DNA from: DASZUK01 sp963844575
GTDB lineage: Bacteria; Actinomycetota; Acidimicrobiia; Acidimicrobiales; RAAP-2
Length of the DNA: 64,000 nt
Direction of reading: 5' to 3'
Assembly (NCBI GenBank): GCA_963844575.1
Contig: CAWJOU010000005.1
Span: forward strand, 2,790,001 to 2,854,000
This document shows, piece after piece, positions 1 to 8,834 of this stretch. The translations under genes were made by a program, and so were the position numbers. The stretch's first letter is position 1. Every line of letters begins with the position of its first letter. The notes beneath the pieces were generated by a model. It was not told the DNA's origin. It saw only the letters and a list, made by a program, of their open reading frames with translations, and did no database searches.

Positions 1-521
1 AGCACCTCCTCGCGGACCGGCGTGCCGGTGACGACCGATCGGGGCAGCGGCGTGCCGGGAAAGGCCACCGCGCTGGCCGCGGCGAACCGGCCGAGGACCC
101 GGTGGACGAGGCCGGGCACCGCGTCGACGTTGACGAGCACGAGCGGCACCCGCAGCAGCACGGCCGCGGCCGCCGGGGCGAAGCTGGCGTAGCCGCCGAG
201 CGAGACGACGACCTTCGGTCGCCAGCGCACCATGGCGACGAGCGTCTGCACGACCGCCGAGGCCAACCCGGCGACGGCCTCGGCGTTGGCGACCAGCGCG
301 TCGACCGACAGCCGGCGGGACAGTCCTCGCCCGGGCAGGAGCGTCACGCCGAACCCCTCGCCGGTCAGGAGGCTGCCCTCGGGGCCGCGGCGAGATCCGA
401 CGAGCTCGATGCTCCGGCGGTCGTGGCCCCGGGCGGCCAACGCCCGGGCGACGGCCAACGCCGGCAATGCGTGACCGCCGGTGCCGCCGCCGGCGACGAC
501 CGCGAACCGCCGGTCGCTCAC
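1..521 (-). CDS. murG: MurG, lipid II-forming GlcNAc transferase (N-terminal part, cut by window edge)
   Basis: Only the first 173 codons lie in the window. The protein transfers GlcNAc from UDP-GlcNAc to lipid I on the cytoplasmic face of the membrane, giving lipid II. The glycine-rich GGGTGGH motif at residues 11-17 is the family's N-terminal signature, followed by a Rossmann-type pattern and a SLGGYAS stretch. The start is GTG at 521, whose bases overlap the ftsW stop (GTGA overlap), so the two are probably translationally coupled. The gene order ftsW-murG is the usual dcw order. The C-terminal UDP-GlcNAc-binding half is off the window. Confidence 0.93.
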   Translation of the reverse strand, partial: MSDRRFAVVAGGGTGGHALPALAVARALAARGHDRRSIELVGSRRGPEGSLLTGEGFGVTLLPGRGLSRRLSVDALVANAEAVAGLASAVVQTLVAMVRWRPKVVVSLGGYASFAPAAAAVLLRVPLVLVNVDAVPGLVHRVLGRFAAASAVAFPGTPLPRSVVTGTPVREEV

Positions 522-1783
522 CGGACCGCCGCTCTCGACCCCCGCTCCGGCCGGCCGGGCCGACCCCCTCCCCGGCCCGCGGTCGCGGTCCGGCCGTGGG
601 CGGCACCGTCGCCCGGCACCCGCTCCTGGCGGGCAATGTTGATCAGGATGCCGGCCGCGACCATGGTGATGACCAGCGACGATCCGCCGAACGAGATGAA
701 CGGCAGCGGGATACCGGTGACCGGCAGGAGGCCGACGACCGCGCCGACGTTGATCACCGTCTCCGCGGCGATCCACACGACGAGGGCGACCCCGAGCAGC
801 CCCCCGAACCGGTCCGGGGCCCGCGACGCCGCCCGCAGCCCGAACCAGCAGAACGCGGCGAGCAGCCCGAGGAGGGCGATCGCCCCGACCAGCCCGAGCT
901 CCTCCCCGACGACCGAGAAGATGAAGTCGGTGTGGGCATTCGGCAGGTAGCCCCACTTCTCCCGCCCGTTCCCGAGACCGACGCCGAAGAAGTGGCCGGA
1001 CCCGAGACCGATCAACGACTGGACGACCTGGTACCCCGAGCCGGACGCGTGCGCGCCGGGGTCGAGGAACGACAGCAGCCGGGCCCGCCGGTACGGCTCG
1101 ATCAAGCCGACGATCAGCGCCAGGACCGCGACCGCGCCGAGCAGCTTGACGATCGGCCGCATCGGCACGCCGGACGCGAACAGGATGGCCATCGTGATGC
1201 AGCCGATGACGAGCGCCGTCCCCATGTCCGGCTGCATGAGGATCAAGCCGCCGGCCAGGCCGGCGACGAGCAGCAACGGGCCGACGATCGTCCGGTAGGC
1301 GCGGCCCTTCTGCTCCCGGCGGACGACGAGGTCGGCGCCGAAGACGGCCATGGCCAGCTTCATCAGCTCCGACGGCTGGATGCCGAACGAGCTGAACCCG
1401 ATCCAGCGGCTCGAACCGCCCGAGTTGGTGCCGATGCCCGGTACGAGCACGGCCAGCAGCAGCACGATCGTCACGATGACCAGGATCCCGCTCAGCTTCC
1501 GCCAGCGCCGGTAGTCGAGCCGGCAGGTGACGAAGAGCGCCACCCCGCCGATGACGACCCACATGCACTCCCGGATGAGGATGGCCCACGGCGACCCGTA
1601 CGTGTCGATCGAGATGACCTCCGACGCCGAGCCGACCATCACGACGCCGCCCAGGCACAGCACCACGACCAGACCGAGCAGGATCGACGACGTCTGGACG
1701 CCCCGGATCGTCGTGACCCAGCCGGCCCGACCGTCGGGTGCCGGGCGGCCGTGGCGGGCCCGTGGGGTGGCGGCGATCGTCAT
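518..1783 (-). CDS. ftsW: FtsW, SEDS-family peptidoglycan polymerase of the divisome
   Basis: A 421-residue multi-pass membrane protein of the SEDS family, which polymerises lipid II into glycan strands with a class B PBP partner (here probably FtsI, encoded upstream). Visible SEDS features are about ten hydrophobic segments, a FGIQPSELMK stretch near residue 147, a large periplasmic loop ending in YLPNAHTDFIFSVVGEE, and the terminal PLPFISFGGSS signature. The N-terminal 25 residues and the C-terminal 40 are basic, low-complexity tails. The stop overlaps the murG start. The 160 bp upstream, where murD usually lies, hold no gene I can recognise. A RodA paralogue is less likely given the position between mraY and murG. 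Confidence 0.95.
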   Translation of the reverse strand: MTIAATPRARHGRPAPDGRAGWVTTIRGVQTSSILLGLVVVLCLGGVVMVGSASEVISIDTYGSPWAILIRECMWVVIGGVALFVTCRLDYRRWRKLSGILVIVTIVLLLAVLVPGIGTNSGGSSRWIGFSSFGIQPSELMKLAMAVFGADLVVRREQKGRAYRTIVGPLLLVAGLAGGLILMQPDMGTALVIGCITMAILFASGVPMRPIVKLLGAVAVLALIVGLIEPYRRARLLSFLDPGAHASGSGYQVVQSLIGLGSGHFFGVGLGNGREKWGYLPNAHTDFIFSVVGEELGLVGAIALLGLLAAFCWFGLRAASRAPDRFGGLLGVALVVWIAAETVINVGAVVGLLPVTGIPLPFISFGGSSLVITMVAAGILINIARQERVPGDGAAHGRTATAGRGGGRPGRPERGSRAAVR

Positions 1784-1943
1784 CGTCGCGCCTCTGGCGC
1801 GCTCCGTCGAGACTGCGCCGCCGACACGCCACGCCGAGACGGCGCCACCGGCGCGCTGGAGGGCAGGGCCGGAGGTCCCTGGTCGAACCGGTCCACGACA
1901 CCATGCTCGCCGACGCCACGCGCCCGGTGGGGGATGCGCGCCG

Positions 1944-2984
1944 TCACGTGACGTGGGCGACGATCAGGAACTCGCCGTAGAAGATGCCGAGGGCCAGGGC
2001 GGCAAAGAGCCCGCCGAGGATCCAGAAGCGGACGATGACCGTCGTCTCCGGCCAGCCGAGCAGCTCGAAATGGTGGTGGAACGGCGCCATCCGGAAGACC
2101 CGCCGGCCGAACGCCCGGAAGCTGACGACCTGGACGATGACCGACACGGTCTCGAGGACGAAGAGGCCGCCGAGGATCGGCAGCAATAGGTCGAGGTTCA
2201 TCAGCAGGCAGAGCGCGGCCAGACCGGAGCCGATGGCCAGCGAACCGGTGTCGCCCATCATGATCTTGGCCGGCGCGGCGTTCCACCACAGGAACCCGAG
2301 GCAGGCGCCGGCCAGCGCGACGGAGGCCAGCGCCAGGTCGATCGCCGAGGCGGGCAGCACGTGGTAGATGCTGACGTGCCGGAAGATCCAGTAGCCCATG
2401 ATGGCCAGGACGGCGAAGCAGAACGTCGAGGAGCCGGCCGCCAACCCGTCGAGGCCGTCGGTCAGGTTGACCGCGTTCGACGTGGCGACGACGACGAGGA
2501 CGGCGAAGACGACCCAGCCGACCTCGCCGAGCCGGTACCCCGGACTCGTCATCCGGGTGAACGACAGGGCCGTCGACGTGTGGGCCCAGTGCAGCGCCAG
2601 CTCGGCGAAGAGCACGCCGACCGCGATCTGGGCGCCGAGCTTCGCCCGCTTGTTGAGGCCGAGGCTGCGGCGGTGCCGGTACTTGATCCAGTCGTCGAGG
2701 AACCCGATGAGCCCGAAGAGGAAGACGGTGATGACGACGACGTAGCCGGTGGCCGAGAACTTGACCTCCGTCCCGACGTGACCCATCGCGTAGCCGATGA
2801 CGACCGCGGCGACGATGGCGATGCCGCCCATCGTCGGCGTCCCGGCCTTCGCGCTGTGGGTCGCCGGGCCGTCCTCCCGAATGTGCTGGCCGATCCGGTT
2901 CCGGACGAGCCAGCGGATCAGGAACGGCGTGGCCAGGACCACGATGAGCAGGGCGATCCCGCCCGACGACATGAGCGACAGCAC
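1944..2984 (-). CDS. mraY: MraY, phospho-MurNAc-pentapeptide translocase
   Basis: A 346-residue integral membrane enzyme that joins phospho-MurNAc-pentapeptide to undecaprenyl phosphate, making lipid I. Diagnostic motifs are the DGPATHSAKAGTPTMGG region near residue 40, NLTDGLDGLA near residue 173, GDTGSLAIG, and the histidine-rich APFHHHFELLGW segment. The frame opens at a GTG (2984) three bases after the murE stop; an in-frame ATG at 2972 would give a more typical N-terminus (MSSGGIALLIVV). murF normally separates murE and mraY, but here the two genes nearly touch. Confidence 0.95.
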   Translation of the reverse strand: MLSLMSSGGIALLIVVLATPFLIRWLVRNRIGQHIREDGPATHSAKAGTPTMGGIAIVAAVVIGYAMGHVGTEVKFSATGYVVVITVFLFGLIGFLDDWIKYRHRRSLGLNKRAKLGAQIAVGVLFAELALHWAHTSTALSFTRMTSPGYRLGEVGWVVFAVLVVVATSNAVNLTDGLDGLAAGSSTFCFAVLAIMGYWIFRHVSIYHVLPASAIDLALASVALAGACLGFLWWNAAPAKIMMGDTGSLAIGSGLAALCLLMNLDLLLPILGGLFVLETVSVIVQVVSFRAFGRRVFRMAPFHHHFELLGWPETTVIVRFWILGGLFAALALGIFYGEFLIVAHVT

Positions 2985-2987
2985 CGG

Positions 2988-4463
2988 TCAGCCCGCCGCG
3001 ATCCCCGGCCAGCGGTCGGCCAGCGCGTCGGCGACGACCTGACGGTCGTCGAACGGCCGCCGCTCGTCGGCGACCTCTTGTACCGCCTCGTGTCCCTTCC
3101 CGGCCACGATGACGATGTCACGCGGCCGGGCGTCGGCCAGCGCGGCGACGATGGCCGCCCGGCGGTCGGCGTCGACGACGAGCCGCCCGGCCGCCACCGC
3201 CGCTTCGGGCGACGGTACGCCCGCCCGGACCTCGTCGATGATGGCCGCCGGGTCCTCGTGCCGCGGGTTGTCCGACGTCAGGTACGCCCGGTCGGCCAGC
3301 CGCGTCGCCACCTCGCCCATCAGTGGCCGCTTCGCCCGGTCCCGGTCGCCGCCGCACCCGAAGACGACCAGCACCCGACCACCGGCGGCCAGCCGGCGGG
3401 CCTCGGCCAGGACGACCTCGAGCCCGGCCGGCGTGTGGGCGTAGTCGACGAGGACGGCGAACGGCGGGCGGGCCGTCCCCGGACCGTCGCGCCCCGGACC
3501 GACGACGACCTCGAGCCGGCCGGGGACCGGACCGGCGTCCGCCAGCCCCCGGGCGACGTCGACCGGATCGGCGCCGAGGGCGACCGCGGCCTCCGCGGCG
3601 ATCACTGCGTTCTGGATGTTCACCGCGCCGGTCATCGCCAACGTCACCCGCTGGCCGCGCCACGTGAACGACGAGCGGCCGATCGCCAGCTTCACCTGGG
3701 TGGCCATGTCGGCCCGGACGGCGACCATCGGCACCCGGGCCTGGGCCAGCAGCCGGCGTCCCCACCGGTCCTCGGCGTTGACGACGCCCCGGACGGCCCG
3801 GTCCGGCGTGAACAGCGACGCCTTGACCGCGAAGTACTCGTCCATCGTCTGGTGGAAGTCGAGGTGGTCGTGACTGAGGTTGGTGAAGACCGCGACGTCG
3901 AAGTGGATGCCGTCCACCCGCGACTGGGCCAGGGCGTGGCTGGAGACCTCCATCGCCACCGCCGCGTGCTCGCCGGGCGCCGCGCCGTCGCGGACCGCGG
4001 CCAGCGTCCGCTGGAGCTCGGTCGCCTCCGGCGTCGTGCGCGCCCCGGACAACGTCCCGAGCACCGTCGCCGGCCGCCCGGACGTGCCGAGCGCCGCGCC
4101 GAGCAGGTGGGCGACGCTCGTCTTGCCGTTCGTCCCCGTGATCCCGGCCATCAGCAGGTCGCGGGACGGGAACCCCCAGAACGCGGCGGCCAGCCGAGCC
4201 ATCGCCGGCCGAGCCTGCCCGGGGGCCACCCTGGCCTGCACCACCGACAGTCCGGCGACGACGTGCTCGCAGAGCAGGCCGACCGCTCCCCGGCCCACCG
4301 CGTCCGCCGCGTACCGGTGACCGTCGGTGCCGTGCCCCGGCAGGCAGCAGAACAGGTCGCCCGGCCGGACCCGGCGGCTGTCGTGCTCGATGCCGCGCAC
4401 GTCCACGTCGGCAGGGTCCCCCACCGTCTCCAACAGGTGTATCTCGTCCAGCAAGAGCGTCAT
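2988..4463 (-). CDS. murE: MurE, UDP-MurNAc-tripeptide synthetase
   Basis: A 491-residue cytoplasmic ATP-dependent Mur ligase that adds the third stem-peptide residue. The ATP-binding GITGTNGKTS motif lies in the first third, the central domain has TNLSHDHLDFH, and the C-terminal domain contains DNPRHEDP. The DNPR motif is associated with meso-diaminopimelate specificity. I chose ATG 4463 because its product matches the family start; the longer open frame adds an arginine-rich run that looks non-coding. The length is normal, so the missing murF has not been fused to it. The gene lies 88 bp after ftsI. Confidence 0.94.
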   Translation of the reverse strand: MTLLLDEIHLLETVGDPADVDVRGIEHDSRRVRPGDLFCCLPGHGTDGHRYAADAVGRGAVGLLCEHVVAGLSVVQARVAPGQARPAMARLAAAFWGFPSRDLLMAGITGTNGKTSVAHLLGAALGTSGRPATVLGTLSGARTTPEATELQRTLAAVRDGAAPGEHAAVAMEVSSHALAQSRVDGIHFDVAVFTNLSHDHLDFHQTMDEYFAVKASLFTPDRAVRGVVNAEDRWGRRLLAQARVPMVAVRADMATQVKLAIGRSSFTWRGQRVTLAMTGAVNIQNAVIAAEAAVALGADPVDVARGLADAGPVPGRLEVVVGPGRDGPGTARPPFAVLVDYAHTPAGLEVVLAEARRLAAGGRVLVVFGCGGDRDRAKRPLMGEVATRLADRAYLTSDNPRHEDPAAIIDEVRAGVPSPEAAVAAGRLVVDADRRAAIVAALADARPRDIVIVAGKGHEAVQEVADERRPFDDRQVVADALADRWPGIAAG

Positions 4464-4551
4464 CTGCACAGGCGGGGGTGGGCGGCCAGGCCGGCACCGG
4501 ACACGGACCGTCCGTGCGGTACCCGACCGACGGGGCGATCGTACTCGCCGC

Positions 4552-6591
4552 TCACGTGATGTCCTGTGTCTGCGCCGCCGCCACTGTCCCCGGCGGGGGC
4601 GGCGTCGTCGGCGCGCCCGGTGTCGTCGGGATGTCGTAATGGTGCAGCGCATAGCTCATGATCTGGGAGAACACCGGCGCGGCCACCGTCCCGCCGAAGA
4701 TCGGCGTCGGGTGGTCGAGGACGACGATGGCCGAGAACACGGGGTGCTTGGCCGGCGCCAGCCCGACGAAGGTCGCCATGTACGCCCCTGTCGTGTAGCT
4801 GTCCTTCCCGGTCGTCGGGATCTGCGCCGTCCCGGTCTTCCCGGCGACCGTGTAGCCCGGGATGAACGCGCTCGTCCCGGTCCCGCTGTTCACGACCTGC
4901 TGGAGCATTGTGGTCAGCTCCGCGTCGGTCGACGACGAGATGACCCGGTGCGTCTTCGACGGTGCGGTCGCCGTCACCGCCCCTGTCGGGCCGACCGTGG
5001 CCCGCACCAGCTTCGGCGCGACGTAGACGCCGCCGTTGCCGACCGCGTTGTACGCGTCGAGCACCTGGAGGGGGCTGACCGCGTCGACCTGGCCGATCGG
5101 CAGCGAGACGAAGTTCGTCGGCTCCCACTGTGTCGGGCCGGCGATCAGCCCGTCGGACTCGCCGGGGAAGTTCAACCCGGTCGGCTCACCGAAGCCGAGC
5201 TCCTTGACCTGGGCCAGCAGTCGTGTCTCACCGAGACCCTGCGCGATCTCCGACGTGCCGATGTTCGACGACTGGGCCAGGATCTGCGTGGCCGTGAGCT
5301 GCTCCGTCGGGTGTGTCTCGGCGTCGTGGAACGTCGACCCGTCGAGCGTGATCCGGTCCGGCACCGTGAACGTCGTGTTCGGGTTGATCAGGCCATCCTG
5401 GAGGGCGGCCGAGAACGTCACCAGCTTGAAGACCGAACCCGGCTCGTAGAGCTGCGTCATCGCCAGGTTGTTCTGGGCTTCGGAGACCGGGCCCTTCGGT
5501 CCGATGTCGATCGTCTGCCCGGCCGTCGCGGTCGCCGTTGCCGAAGAAGGCGTCGATGTCGACGCCTTCTTCTGGTTGGCCGTCAGGTTGGCCATCGACA
5601 CGATCTGGCCGGTCCGGACGTCCATCACCATCGCCACGCCGCTCGACGCGTGCGACGCGACGATCTCGGAGGCCAGCGCCTGCTCCGTCGTGTACTGCAG
5701 CGGCTCGTCGAGCGTCAGCTCCAACCCGGTCCCGGCCGTTGCCGCCACCTTGTTCGTCACCGGCGTCCCCGGCAGCGCGACACCGCTCGGGGACTCGAGC
5801 AGCGTCTCGCTACCGGCCGTCCCGGCCAGCGACTTGTTGTACTCGTACTCGAGGCCCGCCGCGCCCTTGCCCGATGCGTTGACGACGCCGAGCACCGGCG
5901 ACGCCAGTGTCCCGTTCGGCACGACCCGCTCGGCCCCGTCGATCAGGTTGATGCCCGGAAACGCCTGGTCGGCGATGGTCGTCGCCTTTGTGTCCGACAC
6001 GTTCTTCGCCAGCGGCACGTACCCGGAGTGCTCGCGCAGGAGCGACGCCAGGTGCGTCGCCGACAGGCCGAGGTACGGCGCCAGGGTGATCGCCTCCGAC
6101 ACGGGGTGCTTGATCTGGAAGTCGTCGGCCAGCACCGTCTTCGTCGGCACCGACATCGCCAGCACCTTGCCGTCCCGGTCGTAGATCCCGCCCCGCAGGG
6201 CCGGAATGGTGATCGGCTGCGTCAGCTCCTCGCTGGCCTGGTGCTGGTACTGCCCGGACCGCACCACCTGGACGTCGACCAGCCGGGCGGCGATCAACAA
6301 GAAGACGAGCACGAGCCCGAGGCGGAGGAACCGGACCCTCCGCCCGAGGATCTGCTTCGACGCGCCCGTGCCGGCCCGCCGGGGCGCCAGGTGCCGCCGA
6401 GGCGGCTTCGCCGGCGGCCTGACCCCCGCGGACGGCCGCGGGCGGCTCGACGGCGACGGCCGCGGACGTTCGACCGGTGCCGGACGCGGTCGCCCTGTCG
6501 TCCGGTAGCGCTGGCCGGCCGACAGGGCCGCCCATCGGTCCTGCGCCCCGCTCCGCCTGCCGGTCGGTGGGGCCGGGCGAACCGGGCTCAC
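4552..6591 (-). CDS. ftsI: FtsI/PBP3-type class B penicillin-binding protein
   Basis: A 679-residue septal transpeptidase. A basic cytoplasmic tail of about 75 residues precedes one membrane anchor (FLRLGLVLVFLLIAARLVDV), then the PBP dimerisation domain and the transpeptidase domain. Catalytic motifs are complete: S386-V-F-K389, S441-S-N443 and K585-T-G-T. The start is GTG 6591, overlapping the ftsL stop as GTGA; the open frame continues far upstream but only as a shadow of ftsL and rsmH. The C-terminus ends in a proline/threonine-rich tail without PASTA domains. It is the likely partner of FtsW. Confidence 0.95.
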   Translation of the reverse strand: MSPVRPAPPTGRRSGAQDRWAALSAGQRYRTTGRPRPAPVERPRPSPSSRPRPSAGVRPPAKPPRRHLAPRRAGTGASKQILGRRVRFLRLGLVLVFLLIAARLVDVQVVRSGQYQHQASEELTQPITIPALRGGIYDRDGKVLAMSVPTKTVLADDFQIKHPVSEAITLAPYLGLSATHLASLLREHSGYVPLAKNVSDTKATTIADQAFPGINLIDGAERVVPNGTLASPVLGVVNASGKGAAGLEYEYNKSLAGTAGSETLLESPSGVALPGTPVTNKVAATAGTGLELTLDEPLQYTTEQALASEIVASHASSGVAMVMDVRTGQIVSMANLTANQKKASTSTPSSATATATAGQTIDIGPKGPVSEAQNNLAMTQLYEPGSVFKLVTFSAALQDGLINPNTTFTVPDRITLDGSTFHDAETHPTEQLTATQILAQSSNIGTSEIAQGLGETRLLAQVKELGFGEPTGLNFPGESDGLIAGPTQWEPTNFVSLPIGQVDAVSPLQVLDAYNAVGNGGVYVAPKLVRATVGPTGAVTATAPSKTHRVISSSTDAELTTMLQQVVNSGTGTSAFIPGYTVAGKTGTAQIPTTGKDSYTTGAYMATFVGLAPAKHPVFSAIVVLDHPTPIFGGTVAAPVFSQIMSYALHHYDIPTTPGAPTTPPPPGTVAAAQTQDIT

Positions 6592-7184
6592 TGACCCGAC
6601 GACCCGGAGGTCGCCGATGTCGTCCCACCCGTCGCCGACCCGCCGGCACTGGTCGACGCTGTGCTGGTCGAACCGGTGCTGGTCGAACCGGTGCTGGTCG
6701 ATGTGGTCGCGCCGGTCGATGTCGTCTGGGTGCTCGGCGGCGTCGTAGTCGTCGTCGCCGGCGCCACGTTCGGCGTCGACAGTGGCGTCGTCAGCGGGAC
6801 GCGGGGCAACTGGTTCGTCTGAGCCGGCGGCGCCATGCCCTGTTGGTGGGCCTTGGCGACGATGCGTGACGGCGTCTCGAGCTTGGCCGCGGCGATCACC
6901 GCCTGGCGGTGGGCCGCCTGCTCGGTCGACAGCGCGGACTGGACGGCCGACAACCGGACCTGACCCTGGGCGAGCAGAGCATGGCCGACGACGACCGAGA
7001 GCAGGCTCGCCCCGATCATCGCCAGCGACACGACGGCGACCGACCGCCGGCGACCCTTCCGCCTCGGCCGGTCGCGGACGACCCGGAGCGGCGGGCGGCG
7101 ATCGGGAACGACCCGCCGGTCGGGAGCCGGCGTCGGCCGCGTGGCCCGAGCGGTGGCGGTGGCGGTGGCGGGCGGTGGCGTCAT
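6588..7184 (-). CDS. ftsL: FtsL-like septum protein with a Ser/Thr-rich tail
   Basis: A 198-residue bitopic protein between rsmH and ftsI, the standard position of ftsL. It has a basic cytoplasmic N-terminus, one membrane span at about residues 48-70, and a short helical segment with coiled-coil character (QVRLSAVQSALSTEQAAHRQ). Residues from about 135 to the end are a threonine/serine/glycine-rich low-complexity tail built of repeated TSTGS-like units, not part of the FtsL fold. Sequence conservation in this family is poor, so the call rests on topology and position. ATG 7184 overlaps the rsmH stop (ATGA). Confidence 0.8.
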   Translation of the reverse strand: MTPPPATATATARATRPTPAPDRRVVPDRRPPLRVVRDRPRRKGRRRSVAVVSLAMIGASLLSVVVGHALLAQGQVRLSAVQSALSTEQAAHRQAVIAAAKLETPSRIVAKAHQQGMAPPAQTNQLPRVPLTTPLSTPNVAPATTTTTPPSTQTTSTGATTSTSTGSTSTGSTSTASTSAGGSATGGTTSATSGSSGQ

Positions 7185-8194
7185 CAGCTGTCCTTCTCGT
7201 CGATTCGCTCGACCGCCCGGAGCCGGGCACTCTCGGCCCGGTGGTTGACGGCCAGCTCGGCCGCGGACGCCTTACGCGAACCCCGGAAGACCAGTCGGTG
7301 CTCCGGCCGGGCACCGCAGACACACGGCAGGCGGGGCGGACACGTGCAGCCGCCCGTCACCGCGGTAGCCAGAACCGACTTCACCAGCCGGTCCTCGCCC
7401 GAGTGGTAGGCGATGACGACGAGCCGGCCACCCAGGGCCAGCCGGTCGAGGGCAACCGGCAGGACCGCCGCCAGCTCGTCCAGCTCCTCGTTGACCGCGA
7501 TGCGAACAGCCTGGAAGACCCGTCGGGCCGGGTGGCCCCGCCGCCGGGCGGCCGCCGGCACGGCCCGGCTGACGACGTCAGCCAGCTCGGCCGTCGACGT
7601 GAGCGGCCGGGCGGCGACGATCGCCCGGGCGATCCGTCCGGCCAGCCGGCCTTCCCCGTTCGCCACGAACAGCGCGGCGAGCTCGCCGGCGTCGGCTTCG
7701 TTGACCAACTCGAGCGCGGTGCGACCGGCCGTCGGGTCCATCCGCATGTCGAGCGGGCCGTCCTGGCGGTACGAGAAGCCCCGGTCGGCCCGGTCGAGCT
7801 GCGGCGAGCTCACGCCGAGATCGAGCAGCACACCGGCCAATCCCGTCACCGTCCCGCCGGACGGGTCCGGCCGTGTCCGACCGCCGGACGGGTCCGGCCA
7901 TGTCCGCCCGCCCGCCCCCTGCGCCGCGTCGACCTCGTCGCCCAGATCCCCGAACCGGGCGTGGCGCAACGCCACCCGGTTGCCGAAGGGACGCAGGCGA
8001 CGGCTCGCCGCTTCCAGCGCCGCTGGATCGCGGTCGAGACCGAGCACCCCGATCCCGGGGTGCGCGTCGAGCAGCGCGGCCGCGTGGCCGCCGCCGCCGA
8101 CCGTGCCGTCCACGACGACACCCGGTCCGACGGCCGCCAGGAGGTCGACGACCTCCTCCACCATCACCGGGCGGTGCGCGAAGTCCTGGGCCAT
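7184..8194 (-). CDS. rsmH: RsmH, 16S rRNA (cytosine-1402 N4) methyltransferase
   Basis: A 336-residue SAM-dependent methyltransferase (formerly MraW). Motifs: HRPVMVEEVV at the N-terminus, the SAM-binding DGTVGGGGHAAALL, DLGVSSPQLD, GFSYRQDGPLDMRMD, and the C-terminal YHSGEDRLVK and NHRAESARLRAVE. I place the start at ATG 8194 because a GAGGGG ribosome-binding site lies six bases upstream; an ATG at 8302 is possible but its extra residues do not look conserved. An unusual insertion of two nine-residue repeats (PDPSGGRTR-type) precedes the DLGVSS motif. The stop overlaps the ftsL start. Confidence 0.94.
   Translation of the reverse strand: MAQDFAHRPVMVEEVVDLLAAVGPGVVVDGTVGGGGHAAALLDAHPGIGVLGLDRDPAALEAASRRLRPFGNRVALRHARFGDLGDEVDAAQGAGGRTWPDPSGGRTRPDPSGGTVTGLAGVLLDLGVSSPQLDRADRGFSYRQDGPLDMRMDPTAGRTALELVNEADAGELAALFVANGEGRLAGRIARAIVAARPLTSTAELADVVSRAVPAAARRRGHPARRVFQAVRIAVNEELDELAAVLPVALDRLALGGRLVVIAYHSGEDRLVKSVLATAVTGGCTCPPRLPCVCGARPEHRLVFRGSRKASAAELAVNHRAESARLRAVERIDEKDS
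7854..7907 (-). repeat. 27-bp tandem duplication inside rsmH
   Basis: Two head-to-tail copies (7854-7880 and 7881-7907) differ at only two positions. They keep the reading frame and encode two nine-residue units containing PDPSGG, just before the conserved DLGVSSPQLD motif. Other RsmH proteins have no such repeat there, as far as I recall. Confidence 0.85.
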
Positions 8195-8319
8195 CCGCAG
8201 CCCCTCGACCGGCGAACTGCCGTCGGGGTTGGTCCCCGGGCGACCAGCGGGGAAGAGGGCGGAGGAGAAGTCTTCCACCGAGCTGGTCGAGGGGCTGCGC
8301 ATAGGTCCAGGTCTGTCGG

Positions 8320-8739
8320 TCACTCCTCCTCGTCGTCCAGGAACCACTGCTCTTCTGGCATCACCCGTTCCCGCCACGTCGACGGGTTCCACAGCTCGAC
8401 CCGGTCGATCGCACCGTGGACGAGGACGTCGCCGTCCAGCGACGCGAACTCCCGGAGGTGCGACGGGATGGCCATGCGGCCCTGCCGGTCGATCTCCACC
8501 TCGTGGGAGTTGGCCGCCCACAACCGGGCCCGATTGCGGTCCGTCCGACCGGCGGCCGCTTGCTCCCGCATCGCCACCATCTGCCGCTCGAACTCGCCGG
8601 GCGTCCACAGCGCGAGGCAGCCTTCGCGGTTCTCCGACAAGTAGCCGCCCCGGTCGAAGTCGGGACGGAACTTGGCCGGCAGGATCACCCTGCCCTTCGT
8701 GTCGAGCGAATGCTCGTACCTGCCAACGAACCCCGGCAC
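8320..8739 (-). CDS. mraZ: MraZ, transcriptional repressor of the dcw cluster
   Basis: A 139-residue protein with two AbrB-like MraZ repeats: the first around residues 8-50 (HSLDTKGRVILPAKFR), the second around 80-125 (VEIDRQGRMAIPSHLREF). Both carry the conserved DxxGRxxxP pattern. MraZ binds short direct repeats upstream of its own gene and represses the dcw operon. The GTG start at 8739 follows a GAGG-containing ribosome-binding site. An acidic tail (FLDDEEE) ends the protein. It is the first gene of the operon reading left to murG, and a matching operator array lies in its leader. Confidence 0.96.
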   Translation of the reverse strand: MPGFVGRYEHSLDTKGRVILPAKFRPDFDRGGYLSENREGCLALWTPGEFERQMVAMREQAAAGRTDRNRARLWAANSHEVEIDRQGRMAIPSHLREFASLDGDVLVHGAIDRVELWNPSTWRERVMPEEQWFLDDEEE

Positions 8740-8772
8740 CGACCTCGTCTCCCACGACGCTCCCTGTTTCGC

Positions 8773-8808
8773 GCCCTTTTGCTCCCCTTCAAACCACTTC
8801 TCGCCACT
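8773..8808 (-). promoter_or_regulatory. MraZ operator: direct repeats every 10 bp
   Basis: Reading the minus strand, AGTGG (8804-8808), AGTGG (8794-8798), AGGGG (8784-8788) and AAGGG or AGGGC (around 8773-8778) recur with 10-bp spacing, each followed by about five variable bases. MraZ is known to bind G-rich direct repeats spaced one helical turn apart. The array begins at the -10 box and runs into the 5' leader, so bound MraZ would block the promoter or early elongation. Confidence 0.65.
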
Positions 8809-8834
8809 CTACGCCCCACACCCCCACCGGTCAA
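8806..8834 (-). promoter_or_regulatory. Promoter of the mraZ/dcw operon
   Basis: On the minus strand a TTGACC -35 box (8829-8834) is followed by a 17-bp spacer and a TAGAGT -10 box (8806-8811). This is a near-consensus housekeeping promoter, predicting a transcript start near 8799 and a leader of about 60 nt before the mraZ GTG. Confidence 0.75.

Noticed and set aside
102..4559. Very long open frames on the plus strand opposite the dcw genes
   Set aside because: Translations are Arg/Asp/Pro-rich with no domain features; they are antisense shadows of high-GC coding DNA.
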